A stretch of DNA of 63,031 bases from Streptomyces sp. CoH27 (GTDB taxonomy: Bacteria; Actinomycetota; Actinomycetes; Streptomycetales; Streptomycetaceae). The notes under the pieces are model-generated. The model was not told the origin of the DNA. It did no database searches and was given only the letters and a program-made list of their open reading frames with translations. The position numbers were made by a program, and so were the translations under genes. Shown here piece by piece: positions 54,840-63,031 of the stretch. How positions within the stretch are numbered: position 1 is the stretch's first letter; each line of letters begins with the position of its first letter. The stretch spans positions 57,476-120,506 of the forward strand of contig NZ_JAIQYY010000026.1 in assembly GCF_020181035.1 (NCBI RefSeq), in the 5' to 3' direction.

Positions 54840-55505
54840 TCACACTCCGATGAAGCTCACTGTTTCCGCCATGTCCGCCCGCCCGGTACGCAGCCGTGGC
54901 ACGCCTTCCTTCTCGAATCCCACCGAGACGCCGCAGAACAGTACGAGCCCGTCGTCGGCTCCGACTGTCTGGCTGACGGTATTGCGGTACATGGTCCACA
55001 TCACCTGGGGGCAGCTGTGCAGCCCTTCCGCCCTCAGCAACAGCATGACCGTCTGCAAGTACATCCCCGCATCCCCCCACTGCCCGGGCCCCATTGTCCG
55101 GTCGAGGTAGCAGAACAGGACGACCGGCGCCCCGAAGGCCCCCGTGTTCAAGGCGGCGATCCGCTTGGGCCTGTCGGGGTCGTCGCGCTCGATTCCCAAC
55201 GCCTGGTATCGCTGGGCGGCCGCGGCGGAAAAACGGTCCAGGTACGGCGACGTCAATTCGGCCGGGTACATCGGATACTCCCGCTCATCACCCGGGTCTC
55301 CCGCCAGTGCCCGGGCCGTCGCGCGCCTCTTCAGTTCGGCCAAGGGCTCGCCGGTCACCACGTATACGTGCCACGGCTGGAGGTTCCCGCTCGACGGAGC
55401 CCGCGTCGCCGCAGCCAGCACTCGTTCGAGTATCTCTCTGGATACCGGCTCATCGCTGAACGCTCGCACAGCACGGCGACTGTCCACGGCCTCGTACACA
55501 TCCAC
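54840..55505 (-). CDS. Nitroreductase family FMN oxidoreductase
   Basis: About 221 residues from the GTG at 55505, with GAGAGGA about nine bases upstream. Family features: SRRAVRAFSDEPVSREILER, AATRAPSSGNLQPWHVYVVT (FMN site), APVVLFCYLDR, WGDAGMYLQTVMLLLRAEGL and VLFCGVSVGFEKEGVPRLRT GR. It reduces nitroaromatics, quinones or similar acceptors with NAD(P)H. It stands alone between an integrase relic and an IS5 scrap. Confidence 0.93.
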   Translation of the reverse strand: MDVYEAVDSRRAVRAFSDEPVSREILERVLAAATRAPSSGNLQPWHVYVVTGEPLAELKRRATARALAGDPGDEREYPMYPAELTSPYLDRFSAAAAQRYQALGIERDDPDRPKRIAALNTGAFGAPVVLFCYLDRTMGPGQWGDAGMYLQTVMLLLRAEGLHSCPQVMWTMYRNTVSQTVGADDGLVLFCGVSVGFEKEGVPRLRTGRADMAETVSFIGV

Positions 55506-55626
55506 GTTTTTGCGTCCTCTCACTCCGCCGGGCCCCTCTACCGTATGCAGCGTCGGTGCCGAGCATCACCACGCCCTGGACAGCGCCCTGACGGTCAGCC
55601 CAGTCGTTGGCAGGACCGCAGGAGAC

Positions 55627-55680
55627 AGAGGCGATCTGACGGGTACTCAGTGGGAACGGCTCCGGCCGCTCCTGCGGTGA
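55627..55680 (+). pseudogene. IS5-family transposase N-terminal scrap
   Basis: RGDLTGTQWERLRPLLR to a stop matches the usual start of IS5-type transposases (RGDLTD.QW.RL.PLLP). Only 17 codons remain. The gap 55506-55745 holds nothing else recognised. Confidence 0.45.
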
Positions 55681-55745
55681 GCAATGGGCGTGCGCGCCCT
55701 CTCCTGGTCCTCTTCGCCGGCTGTACGGAGGGGGCTGTGCGAGGT

Positions 55746-57365
55746 CTATACGCGACAGCTGTCGATGTGGGTGACGTCGCGGAAGTCGGCGATGACGGGG
55801 CTGGCCATGGATTCGCGGTAGACGACGACGGCGCGGCCGTAGGGCCAGGTGATGTCGTTGTGGAAGTCTTGCTGGGCTTCGGAACAGCTGCCGAACATGA
55901 GGCCGCGGACGACATCGGTCCAGTTGGTGTCGTCGTGGTAGTCCTGCCCTTCGGGGTACGTCCCTGGGCCGAAGGTGACGAACATGGTCTGGGCCTCGGG
56001 GTTGAAGGTCACGGTCACGGTGTCGCCCATGTACTGCTGTCCCCGAAGCACGGAGGTTGTGTCGTCGGTCAGCTGCTGGGCGGCCGTCTTCTCAGCCGGC
56101 GTGGCCGGCACTCGCGCGTTCACCCATTCGTCGATGGTGGGCTGCGCGTCGTCGCTGCGGGTGTACGCGGGGGAGGGAACAGCTGCCTGTTGCGGGCTCT
56201 GCGGGGCGGCCGGCTCTTCGGAGCGAGACGGAGTAGGGCCGTTTGATTGCGGGGTGGACCCCTGAACCGCAGCGGCAGCGGTGGCGGCTGTGGTCGTCCG
56301 GTTGGTCGGCGAGGGGCTCTTGCCTTGGGCGGCGCCGGACGACTGGGAGGCGGCCAGGGCACCGCCGACGCTGCCGAGGACGGCGGCCGCGGCGGCGACG
56401 GCCAGATAGAGCCGGATGCGGCTGCCGCGATGTGACGGGACAGGCCAAGTCGGCTCGTCTTCGGCCGCCAGGTCCCAGTGCAGGCTGACCAGATCGGATA
56501 TCAGCGTAGGCTGCTGACCGCTGGGCAAGACGACGGCAGTTGTCTGGGCGGCGAGCAACTCGGTGCACTCACGTGCGAGCTCGGTGGCAGTCGGACGATC
56601 GGACGGCTCTTTGGCCAGGGCCTGCTCGACCAGACGTCGCAGGTCGGTCGGCACGCCCTCCAACTCCGGCTCACTCGACATGACGCGGAATGCCACAGCG
56701 TCTGCAGCGCCAGTGCCGAAAGGAAGACGGCCGGTTGCGGCGTAGGCGACGAGAGCTCCCCAAGCGAACACGTCTCCTTCCGGGCCGACAGCGCCGGTGC
56801 GGTAGTGCTCGGGGCTGATCCAGCCGGGTGTGCCGGTCGTCACGCCGGTGCGCGTGACGGAAGTACCGTCCAGCGCGTGGGCGATACCGAAGTCCAGTAC
56901 GTGCGGCCCCGAAGGGGCGAGGATGACGTTCTGCGGCTTCACGTCCCGATGGACGATGCCCGCGGCGTGGACCGTGGAAAGTGCGGCCGCGGTACCGGCG
57001 GCGAGCGCGTACAGAGGGGCTCCGGCCAGGGGACCGCTGACCGTCACATGCCGGTCGAGGGTGGGGCCGGGAACGAAGGGCGTGGCAAGCCAGGGAACCT
57101 CAGCTTCGGTGTCGGCATCGCGGATCGGCACCAGGCACGGCCCCGTGACCCGCTGGGAGAGTTGTACTTCCCTCCGGAAGCGAGCACGGAACTCACCGTC
57201 TGCAGCCTGCGCTGGATGGACGACTTTGACGGCCATGCGCTCTCCCGCAGCATCGAGCGCGGCATACACCGTGCCCATACCGCCGGATCCAAGCCGTCCT
57301 ACGATGCGGTAGTGACCTACGCGGCGCGGGTCGGCATGCTGCACCGGCTGAACACGGCTGGACAC
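55746..57365 (-). CDS. Membrane Ser/Thr kinase with an extracytoplasmic domain
   Basis: About 539 residues from the GTG at 57365, with GGGGGAG about five bases upstream. The kinase domain (about 15-275) has GRLGSGGMGTVYAA, AVKVV, HRDVKPQNVI, DFGIA, TGTPGWISPEHYRTG and a normal C-lobe. A linker leads to one transmembrane helix (LYLAVAAAAAVLGSVGGALA), a Ser/Thr/Pro/Ala-rich stretch and an outer domain of about 130 residues (VTVTFNPEAQTMFVTFGPGT, with Cys in GSCSEAQQ and HIDSCRV that may form a disulfide). No PASTA repeats, so the ligand is unknown. Confidence 0.93.
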   Translation of the reverse strand: MSSRVQPVQHADPRRVGHYRIVGRLGSGGMGTVYAALDAAGERMAVKVVHPAQAADGEFRARFRREVQLSQRVTGPCLVPIRDADTEAEVPWLATPFVPGPTLDRHVTVSGPLAGAPLYALAAGTAAALSTVHAAGIVHRDVKPQNVILAPSGPHVLDFGIAHALDGTSVTRTGVTTGTPGWISPEHYRTGAVGPEGDVFAWGALVAYAATGRLPFGTGAADAVAFRVMSSEPELEGVPTDLRRLVEQALAKEPSDRPTATELARECTELLAAQTTAVVLPSGQQPTLISDLVSLHWDLAAEDEPTWPVPSHRGSRIRLYLAVAAAAAVLGSVGGALAASQSSGAAQGKSPSPTNRTTTAATAAAAVQGSTPQSNGPTPSRSEEPAAPQSPQQAAVPSPAYTRSDDAQPTIDEWVNARVPATPAEKTAAQQLTDDTTSVLRGQQYMGDTVTVTFNPEAQTMFVTFGPGTYPEGQDYHDDTNWTDVVRGLMFGSCSEAQQDFHNDITWPYGRAVVVYRESMASPVIADFRDVTHIDSCRV

Positions 57366-57699
57366 GAATCTCCCCCTGGTGAGCAACAGCGCAGTGGCCG
57401 AAGCGGTGGCCCATCGTATCGGCTGTCGATCGCACTCTGAGCCCCCAGGCTGTTCGCCGAATTGAACACGCAGCCAATGCTGTGCGAGCCACCAGGCCGA
57501 GCGAGCAGCGGCGCCCGCGACGTACACGACCCCACTCGAACAAGCGGCGCAGATGCGCGGGGGAGGGCTGGCAAGCTGGTGCACTCGGGGACGGCCAGGT
57601 CAATCCGTTGCTGCCGTACGGCCGTGGCCGGCGCCGCAGACGACGACACCGCACCACCATCCCCGACCCGTACGCGACCACCCGCCTCTACCTGCTCCT

Positions 57700-58080
57700 G
57701 TGCGACTTCCGGTCCGACCCGAGCGCGGTGACGCCCGCTGGCGCGGCGACTTCATCTACGTTCCTACCGACGGTGGCAGGCTCTGCCTGGCCACCGTCAA
57801 CGACATCGCCTCCCGGCGGGGCCCGGCTGGGCGCCCCCGGCCACCCGCGCACCGAGCCGGTCATCGAGGCGCTGCGGTCCGCCTGCCGCCGACGCCGCCC
57901 CCCGGGCCGGTGATCTTCCATTCCGCCCTCGGCTGCTGATACACCGACCGTGAATTCGCCACCCTGGAAGCCGAGTTGGAAATCAGGCTGTCGGTCGGTC
58001 GCCGCACAGGCCAGTGCTGGGACAGCGCGCCGGCCGCGTCATTCTTCGCCACTCTGAGGAGCCGAGCGCCGCATCCGGTC
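57700..58080 (+). pseudogene. IS3-family transposase (orfB) remnant
   Basis: DARWRGDFIYVPTDGGRLCL ATVNDIASR (usual TYIPTDEGWLYLA) leads, after a slip, to PVIEALRSACRRR and PGPVIFHSALGC, then an in-frame TGA (usual SDRGSQYTS). YTDREFATLEAELEIRLSVG, RTGQCWDSAPAASFFATLRS end the catalytic domain. The nonsense codon, slips and missing first part make it inactive. Gap 57366-57699 shows no recognised gene. Confidence 0.75.
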
Positions 58081-58415
58081 GGCGGCGCCCACTCCCCACA
58101 CCTGTTTGTGCCGCCACGGGCGCCTCCCGGCTCAGGCGGCAATGACCAGGAATCCCTCTGACTGACGGGGAGTCAGGCAGGGCCTGCGGAGCCGCTTTGA
58201 GGACTTCCTGTTTTGGCCGTGTGTGCAGTGTCACGCACTCAAAGAGCTGCCCAAGTTGTCTACATCACAGCGGAAATGTCCATTTGGCGTTCATGCTCGA
58301 AACGGATGCCGACTCCCGAAGTGGAGCCCATCGGCAACCTCTTGGGTGCGAAGTACAAAGTGACCCATGACACAGCACTCATGACATTTCTCCTCCCCCG
58401 GGAAGGTGCCCCGCT
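58081..58415. other. Gap upstream of the polyketide synthase gene
   Basis: About 335 bases without a recognised gene. A short hairpin (CTGACT/AGTCAG, 58158-58176) lies at the left. The stretch 58200-58400 is lower in GC and probably holds the promoter of the PKS gene. Its ribosome site GGGAAGG is about nine bases before the ATG. Confidence 0.4.
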
Positions 58416-59600
58416 ATGGCCGCTTACCTCTGTCCTCCTGCCGTGATACACGGCGAGCACGCCGTGGAGACCAGCCAGATCGTGGCGGAGGTGCGCGACC
58501 GGCACCCGCACGCGGCGTGGGCGCCGCGGATCGACGGCATCGCGGCCAGTACGGGCATCGAGACCCGCGGGTGGATGCTGCCGTTGGAGACCGTCGTCGC
58601 GCCGGGCAACGGCAGCGGCCTGCGGACTGTCGGCACCGAGGCTGCCCAAGAGGCGCTGGCGCGCGACGGGTTCACCCAGCAGGACGTGGACCGCGTGATC
58701 GCCGCACTTGAGTCGATACCCGCGCCGCAGACCGTCCAGGAGCGCACCGCGCCGGCCTGGGAGGCCGTGCAGGCCTACGGGGAGCGTGCGGCGCGTGGGG
58801 CCCTGCAGATCGCCGGGCTGGATGCCGCAGACATCGACTGCCTGATCACCAGTCACTCCACCACCCCGGCGCTGCCGGGTCTGGACATCGCCCTGGCCAA
58901 CAAGCTTCAGCTCCGTAACGACGTGATGCTGCTGCCGGCCACGCAGTGGGCCTGTATAGCGGGAACCCGCTCCCTGGCGCTGGCGGCGGATCTCGTGGCC
59001 GCGGACCCCGACCGGGTGGTCCTGGTCGTGATCGCGGAGGCGCTGAGCACGACCTACCAGCCCGCGGACGACACTCTTGAGTCCCTGATCGTCCGGTTGC
59101 TGTTCGCGGACACCGCGGTCGCGGCGGTGGTCACAGGCCGGCCGAGGCGCGAGTCGGTGCTGCGGCTGGACTCCGCCTGGCACCACACCCTGCCCGGCAC
59201 CCAAGACCTGCACCGCCTGGAAACGCGGGCGGACGGCACCCACTTCGTGATGGACCGGCGCGGGCCGCGCGCCGTACAGGAGACCGTCACCGCGATGTGG
59301 GAGTGGCTGCGCGTCCGCTACCAGGACGACCCCGACTCCTGGCACCCCGACGTGCTGCTGGCGCACCCCGGCGGGACCCGGGTGCTGGAGTACATGGAAC
59401 AGACGATGCCCGACGCGTGGCCGTCGGGGCTGCTCGACTACAGCCGGGACAGCTACACCAGCGGCAACCGCGGAGGCGCCGCCGTGTTCGACATCATGCG
59501 ACGGGCGCACGACGCAGGGCAGAAGCCGGGCAGCCGCGCCGTCCTGTACGCGGCGGCACCGGGCCTCACCGCCACCGCCCTGGAGGGGGAGTGGCTGTAG
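58416..59600 (+). CDS. Type III polyketide synthase (chalcone synthase-like)
   Basis: 394 residues, usual for the family. The triad is visible: Cys180 in ATQWACIAGTRSL, His317 in LAHPGGTRVLEYM and Asn351 in TSGNRGGAAVFDI. The Cys is preceded by Ala where Gly is usual, and the Asn box reads GNRGGA rather than GNMSSA. The N-terminal half has TVGTEAAQEALARDG and ITSHSTTPALPGLDIALANK. It should extend an acyl-CoA starter with malonyl-CoA without a carrier protein. No methyltransferase, oxygenase or CoA ligase is adjacent, so product and starter cannot be named. Confidence 0.9.
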   Translation: MAAYLCPPAVIHGEHAVETSQIVAEVRDRHPHAAWAPRIDGIAASTGIETRGWMLPLETVVAPGNGSGLRTVGTEAAQEALARDGFTQQDVDRVIAALESIPAPQTVQERTAPAWEAVQAYGERAARGALQIAGLDAADIDCLITSHSTTPALPGLDIALANKLQLRNDVMLLPATQWACIAGTRSLALAADLVAADPDRVVLVVIAEALSTTYQPADDTLESLIVRLLFADTAVAAVVTGRPRRESVLRLDSAWHHTLPGTQDLHRLETRADGTHFVMDRRGPRAVQETVTAMWEWLRVRYQDDPDSWHPDVLLAHPGGTRVLEYMEQTMPDAWPSGLLDYSRDSYTSGNRGGAAVFDIMRRAHDAGQKPGSRAVLYAAAPGLTATALEGEWL

Positions 59601-59774
59601 CGCGAGCCCGCGCCACCCGTACCCGCGGACGGGCCGTCCGTATCACCGGTCACGCCACCGGTACGGCTGAGGCCACCGTCCGTTCCGTCGGTGTCGCCGG
59701 GTGACGATGCGTACGCCGTCCGTACCCTCGCCGCGCTTCCGTGCGGCCGGCCGCGCCCCCGCCGCGCGGCCGCG

Positions 59775-61937
59775 TCACCTGGCGACTTCCGCCCAGACCA
59801 CCTTGCCGGTGTCCGTCCACCGCACCCCCCACCGCGTGGTGAGCCTGTGCACAACGTGCAAGCCACGACCGCCGTCGTCGAGGAGGCCGCCCGGGCTCAG
59901 ACGTGGCCTGCCGTTGCCCGTGTCGCCCACCTCGCACAACAGGCCCCGACCGGACCTGATCAGCCGTACCGTGATGGGACCGGTGGCGAAGCGCACCGCG
60001 TTCGTGACCAGCTCGCTGACCAGCAGCAGCACGTTGTCCCGGGTGCCTTCCCTGGTGCGCCACTGCCGCAGCAGCGCGGAGACCTGCGCGCGGGCACGGG
60101 CGGGGGCGTCGTCGCGGGCGGGCAGCCGCCAGGTCGCGGTGTCCCCCTTGCGGTAGCCGATCATCCGCGCGAGCAGCAGGGTCACATCGTCGCGCTGGCG
60201 CACGGGTGCCAGCGCGGAGGCGACGTGCCGTGCGGCCTGCTGCAGGGCGTCCCAGGGGTGCACCCTGGACAGGGTGTCCGCCAGCCTGCCGATTCCCTCG
60301 TCGATCGACACGGCCGGATCCTCCACCAGGCCGTCGGTGTAGAGAGCGAGCAGGGAGCCCGGGGGTGCGCCGAACGTGTGCACGTCGAAGGGCTCCCGCA
60401 GCGCGAACTCGGCGCCCAGGCCGGGGTGAGGGCGGATCGCGAGCGGGCCCGCGTGCCCGTCCGGCGAGACCAGGACCGGAGGGAGGTGGCCGGCGCTGGA
60501 CAGCGCCACATGGTGGCTGACGGGGTCGTAGAGGGCGATGCAGCAGGTCGACCCGAGAGCGCTGTAGCCGGCCGCCAGCCCGGAATCAGCGTCGTCCAGC
60601 AGCGTCACGGTTTCGTCCAGGTGCTCCAGGACCTCGTCGGGCGCGAGCCCCGCAGACAGCAGCGCGCGGGCTTCCATGCTCAGCTGGCCCATGGTCGCCG
60701 CGGCTCCCAGGCCGTGCCCGACGACGTCACCGACCACCAGCGCGGTGCGGCCGTCCGGCAGCGGAAAACTGTTCACCCAGTCGCCGCCGACGCCCGCGCT
60801 GTCGGGCGTGGCGGGCTGGTAGACGCTGGCGATCTCGATCGTGTCACCGCCGGTCCGGGGCAGCAGCCGCCGCTGCAACGCCAGCACCTGCGTGTGCTCG
60901 CGCTGGTGCTGACGGGCCAGGTCGACGTGGTGGGCGGTCCTGGCCACCAGTTCCTGCAGGTCGAACAGCTCGCTGTCGCGGAAGGGACGGTCCGCCCGCC
61001 GCCAGACCTCCGCCACGCCCAGCACGACAGGCGGCGTGCCGTCCAGGACCAGCGGTATGCACGCCACACCCGCCGACCGGTCACCGGGCACCAGGGCGCG
61101 TATCACTCGCGGACTGCCGAGCACCCGCTCGACCGCCTCCCGGTCGGGTATGACGATGGCCTGCGGTGCGTCGTCCCGCCGTACCGCCTGCGCCAGCAGG
61201 CGACTCGCGTCGCTGGGAAGATCGTCGCCCGGAGTCACGTACCCCTCGGGCCATGCCCGGTCCGGCACCAGGGCCGCCCGCCGTAGCCGGATGCGCCCCT
61301 GTCCCTGCCCGGTGACTCCCTCGCCCGTCCACACGGCGAAGTCGAGGTCGACGGCGGCCACGTCTCCCCAAGCCAGCAGGGACTGCGCCAGCGACTGCGC
61401 GGTCTCGCCGATGTCCAGCGAGGTGCCGATCGCGGTCTCGGAGGCGTACAGGTGCAGCCTCGTGGCCATGGCGATCACGGAGACGGTGAGGCCCTCCTGA
61501 GGCACCGCGGCGGGCAGGATGCTCATCGAGACCACCAGCTCCGACCCGTCGCCGCGCCGCAGGCGCTGGATCCGCGCGACGTGCGCCTCACCGGTCTCCA
61601 GGACCTGCCGCAACCGCCGTGTGACTGTCGGTACGTCCCCGGGGGGCAGGAGATCGACGAAATGACTCCCGGCCGCGGCGTCCAGACCCGCGAATACGGG
61701 GGCGTCCAGATTGCAGCGGGTGATTCTCAGATCGCTGTCCAGGTTGACCGCGCCCAGAATCTGATCCTGACGGCCGGCCGCCGCGTTGTCGAGTACGCGT
61801 TGACGGGCGGTGCGGTCGCCCTGCGCGTTGGCAGGACCGGCGGCCGCTGCCGCCCCGTCGCGGGGGATGTAACGCCCCAGGGCGCTGCTGACCAGGTCGA
61901 ACGCCGAAGAGGACGAGTGAGAGGGTGTGGAGTCCAT
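59775..61937 (-). CDS. PAS/GAF SpoIIE phosphatase with C-terminal HATPase
   Basis: 720 residues. After a Ser/Ala-rich N-terminus come a PAS-like sensor (about 55-155; AVNLDSDLRITRCN), a GAF-like domain (about 165-345; ASETAIGTSLDIGETAQSLA), a helical linker (HHVDLARQHQREHTQVLALQ), the SpoIIE domain (GGDWVNSFPL, VGDVVGHGLGAAATMG, SSAGHLPPVLV, ALYTDGLVED, RDDVTLLLA) and HATPase_c (ELVTNAVRFA, GGRGLHVVHRL). In GGDWVNS the usual second metal-site Asp (GGDWYD) is Asn-Ser, which may weaken metal binding. It ends 174 bp from the convergent PKS gene. Confidence 0.92.
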   Translation of the reverse strand: MDSTPSHSSSSAFDLVSSALGRYIPRDGAAAAAGPANAQGDRTARQRVLDNAAAGRQDQILGAVNLDSDLRITRCNLDAPVFAGLDAAAGSHFVDLLPPGDVPTVTRRLRQVLETGEAHVARIQRLRRGDGSELVVSMSILPAAVPQEGLTVSVIAMATRLHLYASETAIGTSLDIGETAQSLAQSLLAWGDVAAVDLDFAVWTGEGVTGQGQGRIRLRRAALVPDRAWPEGYVTPGDDLPSDASRLLAQAVRRDDAPQAIVIPDREAVERVLGSPRVIRALVPGDRSAGVACIPLVLDGTPPVVLGVAEVWRRADRPFRDSELFDLQELVARTAHHVDLARQHQREHTQVLALQRRLLPRTGGDTIEIASVYQPATPDSAGVGGDWVNSFPLPDGRTALVVGDVVGHGLGAAATMGQLSMEARALLSAGLAPDEVLEHLDETVTLLDDADSGLAAGYSALGSTCCIALYDPVSHHVALSSAGHLPPVLVSPDGHAGPLAIRPHPGLGAEFALREPFDVHTFGAPPGSLLALYTDGLVEDPAVSIDEGIGRLADTLSRVHPWDALQQAARHVASALAPVRQRDDVTLLLARMIGYRKGDTATWRLPARDDAPARARAQVSALLRQWRTREGTRDNVLLLVSELVTNAVRFATGPITVRLIRSGRGLLCEVGDTGNGRPRLSPGGLLDDGGRGLHVVHRLTTRWGVRWTDTGKVVWAEVAR

Positions 61938-62260
61938 GCGGCTCTCTCAGCAATCCCCGGCGCAGTGCCGGGGCCGTACTCGGACCCGTGCGACGGGCCC
62001 CCGAGATCCCTGATCGCACACCTCATTGAATAACACCGGGGGTCGCTTCGCCCACACCAGCGCATCGTGCGGTGAACGCGGAACAGTGAGAAATGCCGTG
62101 GTCGGCGGGGCGGTGCTCACCTTGCCGGGGCCGTGGCCCGCCAGGATGCGACGACGGCCGCAGGACCACCGGGCGCCGGCGCCGTCGGCTCCGGCAGCCT
62201 CGGGCCTGGATCTCCAGGAACAGGTGCGTGCCACTGACCTGGCTTTGTGCCCCGGGCCAG

Positions 62261-62362
62261 TGGACTTCACCCGCCTGCGAACGCTACGACACCAAAGGGT
62301 GCTCCCACGGCCGCAAGACCTCTCACCATCCGGAGGCCGGCGAGTTCCTCCCGGGCGAGCTT
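62261..62362 (+). pseudogene. Possible MmyB-like regulator remnant
   Basis: CSHGRKTSHHPEAGEF, within about 34 codons from WTSPACERYD, resembles the ligand-domain block of MmyB-type XRE regulators (W..HDVR....G.K.FHHP.VGEL). The helix-turn-helix and the end are not found. The rest of 61938-62780 shows no recognised gene. Confidence 0.35.
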
Positions 62363-62780
62363 GTCCGTGCTCTTCGTCCCGCCGCGCAGCGAGGCCCCCT
62401 CTCGGTCAGCGCCGCCGCTGTTGCGAACAGGTGCTGCTCTGTGCCGATGTCGACCTGCAAGTCACCTGTTCCGACAGGTGCTGCACCACGACCCCGTGCA
62501 ACCGGCCGATTGGTTGCACGTGCCCTGGGTCCCGGGCCGGCCTCCTGGCGAGCGGGTTCCGCCCTTTCTCACCCGTTCGGGGGTGGGGAATCGCCGGGAG
62601 GGAAACGGATGACGAGGGCGCGGGGAGATGTGCCCGCGGGAGGCGTTCGGGGCGGATATCCCCAGGTGGATCGGCCGATGGGAGGAAGGACGCCGGCCCG
62701 GGCGCCAGGGGTGTGACCTCTGGTGTCCGGGCCGGTGGTGTGCGCATGGCGCGTGGGTTGTCAGACAATGGGAGGGGTAC

Positions 62781-62807
62781 CCCCGGCCCGATTCCGGCGG
62801 GCCGGGG
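62781..62807 (-). terminator. Terminator hairpin after the Gly/Glu-rich gene
   Basis: CCCCGGCCCG (62781-62790) pairs fully with 62798-62807 across a seven-base loop, starting 27 bases after the stop at 62834. The ten-base GC stem suits an intrinsic terminator for the leftward gene. Confidence 0.7.
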
Positions 62808-62833
62808 CCCCGTATCGTGCTGTGGGCTTCGGG

Positions 62834-63031
62834 TCAGTCCCAGCCGCCCTCGCCGCCCCAGCCGCCCTCGCCGCCCCGGCCGCCCTCGCCACGCTCGCCG
62901 CCCTCGCCACGCTCGCCGCGTTCGTCGCAGACCACGCGGAAGCTGGCCACGACGCCGTCCTTCACCTTGATGCCCTTGGTGTGGAGGTCGTCGACGCCGA
63001 AGCTGGAGCTGTGGGGGCCGACGGTGGCGAT
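62834..63031 (-). CDS. C-terminal end of a protein with a Gly/Glu repeat tail (5' end outside window)
   Basis: About 65 residues are visible. The first part reads ATVGPHSSSFGVDDLHTKGI KVKDGVVASFRVVCDE, a beta-rich stretch of an unrecognised folded domain. A tail of repeated ERGEGG, GRGGEGG and GWGGEGG units then ends in WD. The DNA shows the matching short tandem repeat on the + strand (CCGCCCTCGCC units, about 62843-62912). Such low-complexity tails occur on secreted or surface actinomycete proteins; the function is not known. Confidence 0.7.
   Translation of the reverse strand: MATVGPHSSSFGVDDLHTKGIKVKDGVVASFRVVCDERGERGEGGERGEGGRGGEGGWGGEGGWD

Noticed and set aside
58213..58446. Small open frame just before the PKS gene
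   Set aside because: It overlaps the PKS start in another frame, has no ribosome site and no recognisable motif; the stretch fits a promoter better.

Overview
The window is about 63 kb of very GC-rich DNA with strong third-position GC bias, GTG starts, Tat and lipoprotein export signals, eukaryotic-type Ser/Thr kinases and SpoIIE/PP2C phosphatases. This combination points to a Streptomyces (or close actinomycete) chromosome. Few genes look housekeeping and broken genes are common, which suggests an accessory region such as a chromosome arm; that placement is inferred. No rRNA, tRNA or CRISPR array was seen.

Layout. 0-3.4 kb: a leftward sugar ABC importer (ATPase, permease, lipoprotein; the last runs off the left edge). 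3.5-14.7 kb: a signalling block with a GAF/PP2C/ATPase phosphatase, a cyclase-family hydrolase, a PAS-PP2C phosphatase, a PhzF-type enzyme, a DUF1963 protein, a decayed PP2C gene, a decayed P450, a frameshifted PP2C phosphatase, a small P-loop kinase and a broken Ser/Thr kinase. 14.8-26.2 kb: a GH3 lipoprotein, a winged-helix/nucleotidyltransferase-like pair, a two-component system, a Tat-exported binding protein, a histidine phosphatase, a DJ-1/LysR divergent pair and a membrane Ser/Thr kinase. 26.2-41.2 kb: a gene graveyard holding fragments of a sugar permease and of IS630, IS110, ISL3 and IS5 transposases, plus a beta-lactamase, a hydroxyacid oxidase, a truncated aryl-AMP ligase, a citrate-lyase-like protein and a serine protease. 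Intact small units lie between them: DUF4395 plus thioredoxin, cupin plus GlxA regulator, winged-helix plus membrane protein, an SDR, an acyltransferase, and ABM plus TetR. 41.5-45.7 kb: a large secreted GH35 beta-galactosidase with a clear terminator. 45.9-54.5 kb: redox and regulatory genes (frameshifted FAD monooxygenase, truncated alpha/beta hydrolase, OYE plus MarR, polysaccharide deacetylase, broken TetR, amidase). 54.5-63 kb: integrase, IS5 and IS3 remnants, a nitroreductase, a membrane Ser/Thr kinase, a type III polyketide synthase, another PAS/GAF/PP2C/ATPase phosphatase and the end of a Gly/Glu-rich protein.

Genes working together. The clearest functional units are the ABC operon (ATGA overlap), the cyclase/phosphatase pair (13 bp apart), the histidine kinase/response regulator pair (ATGA overlap), DJ-1 with its divergent LysR, thioredoxin with DUF4395, the winged-helix/membrane pair (GTGA overlap) and OYE with MarR. 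Five loci encode or once encoded SpoIIE-type phosphatases and three encode or once encoded Ser/Thr kinases, so phospho-signalling dominates the intact content. No single undescribed system stands out beyond doubt. The most promising leads are a 133-bp repeat that adjoins an IS110 transposase start, an unattached type III PKS with variant active-site motifs, the two orphan regulator pairs, and several perfect palindromes.
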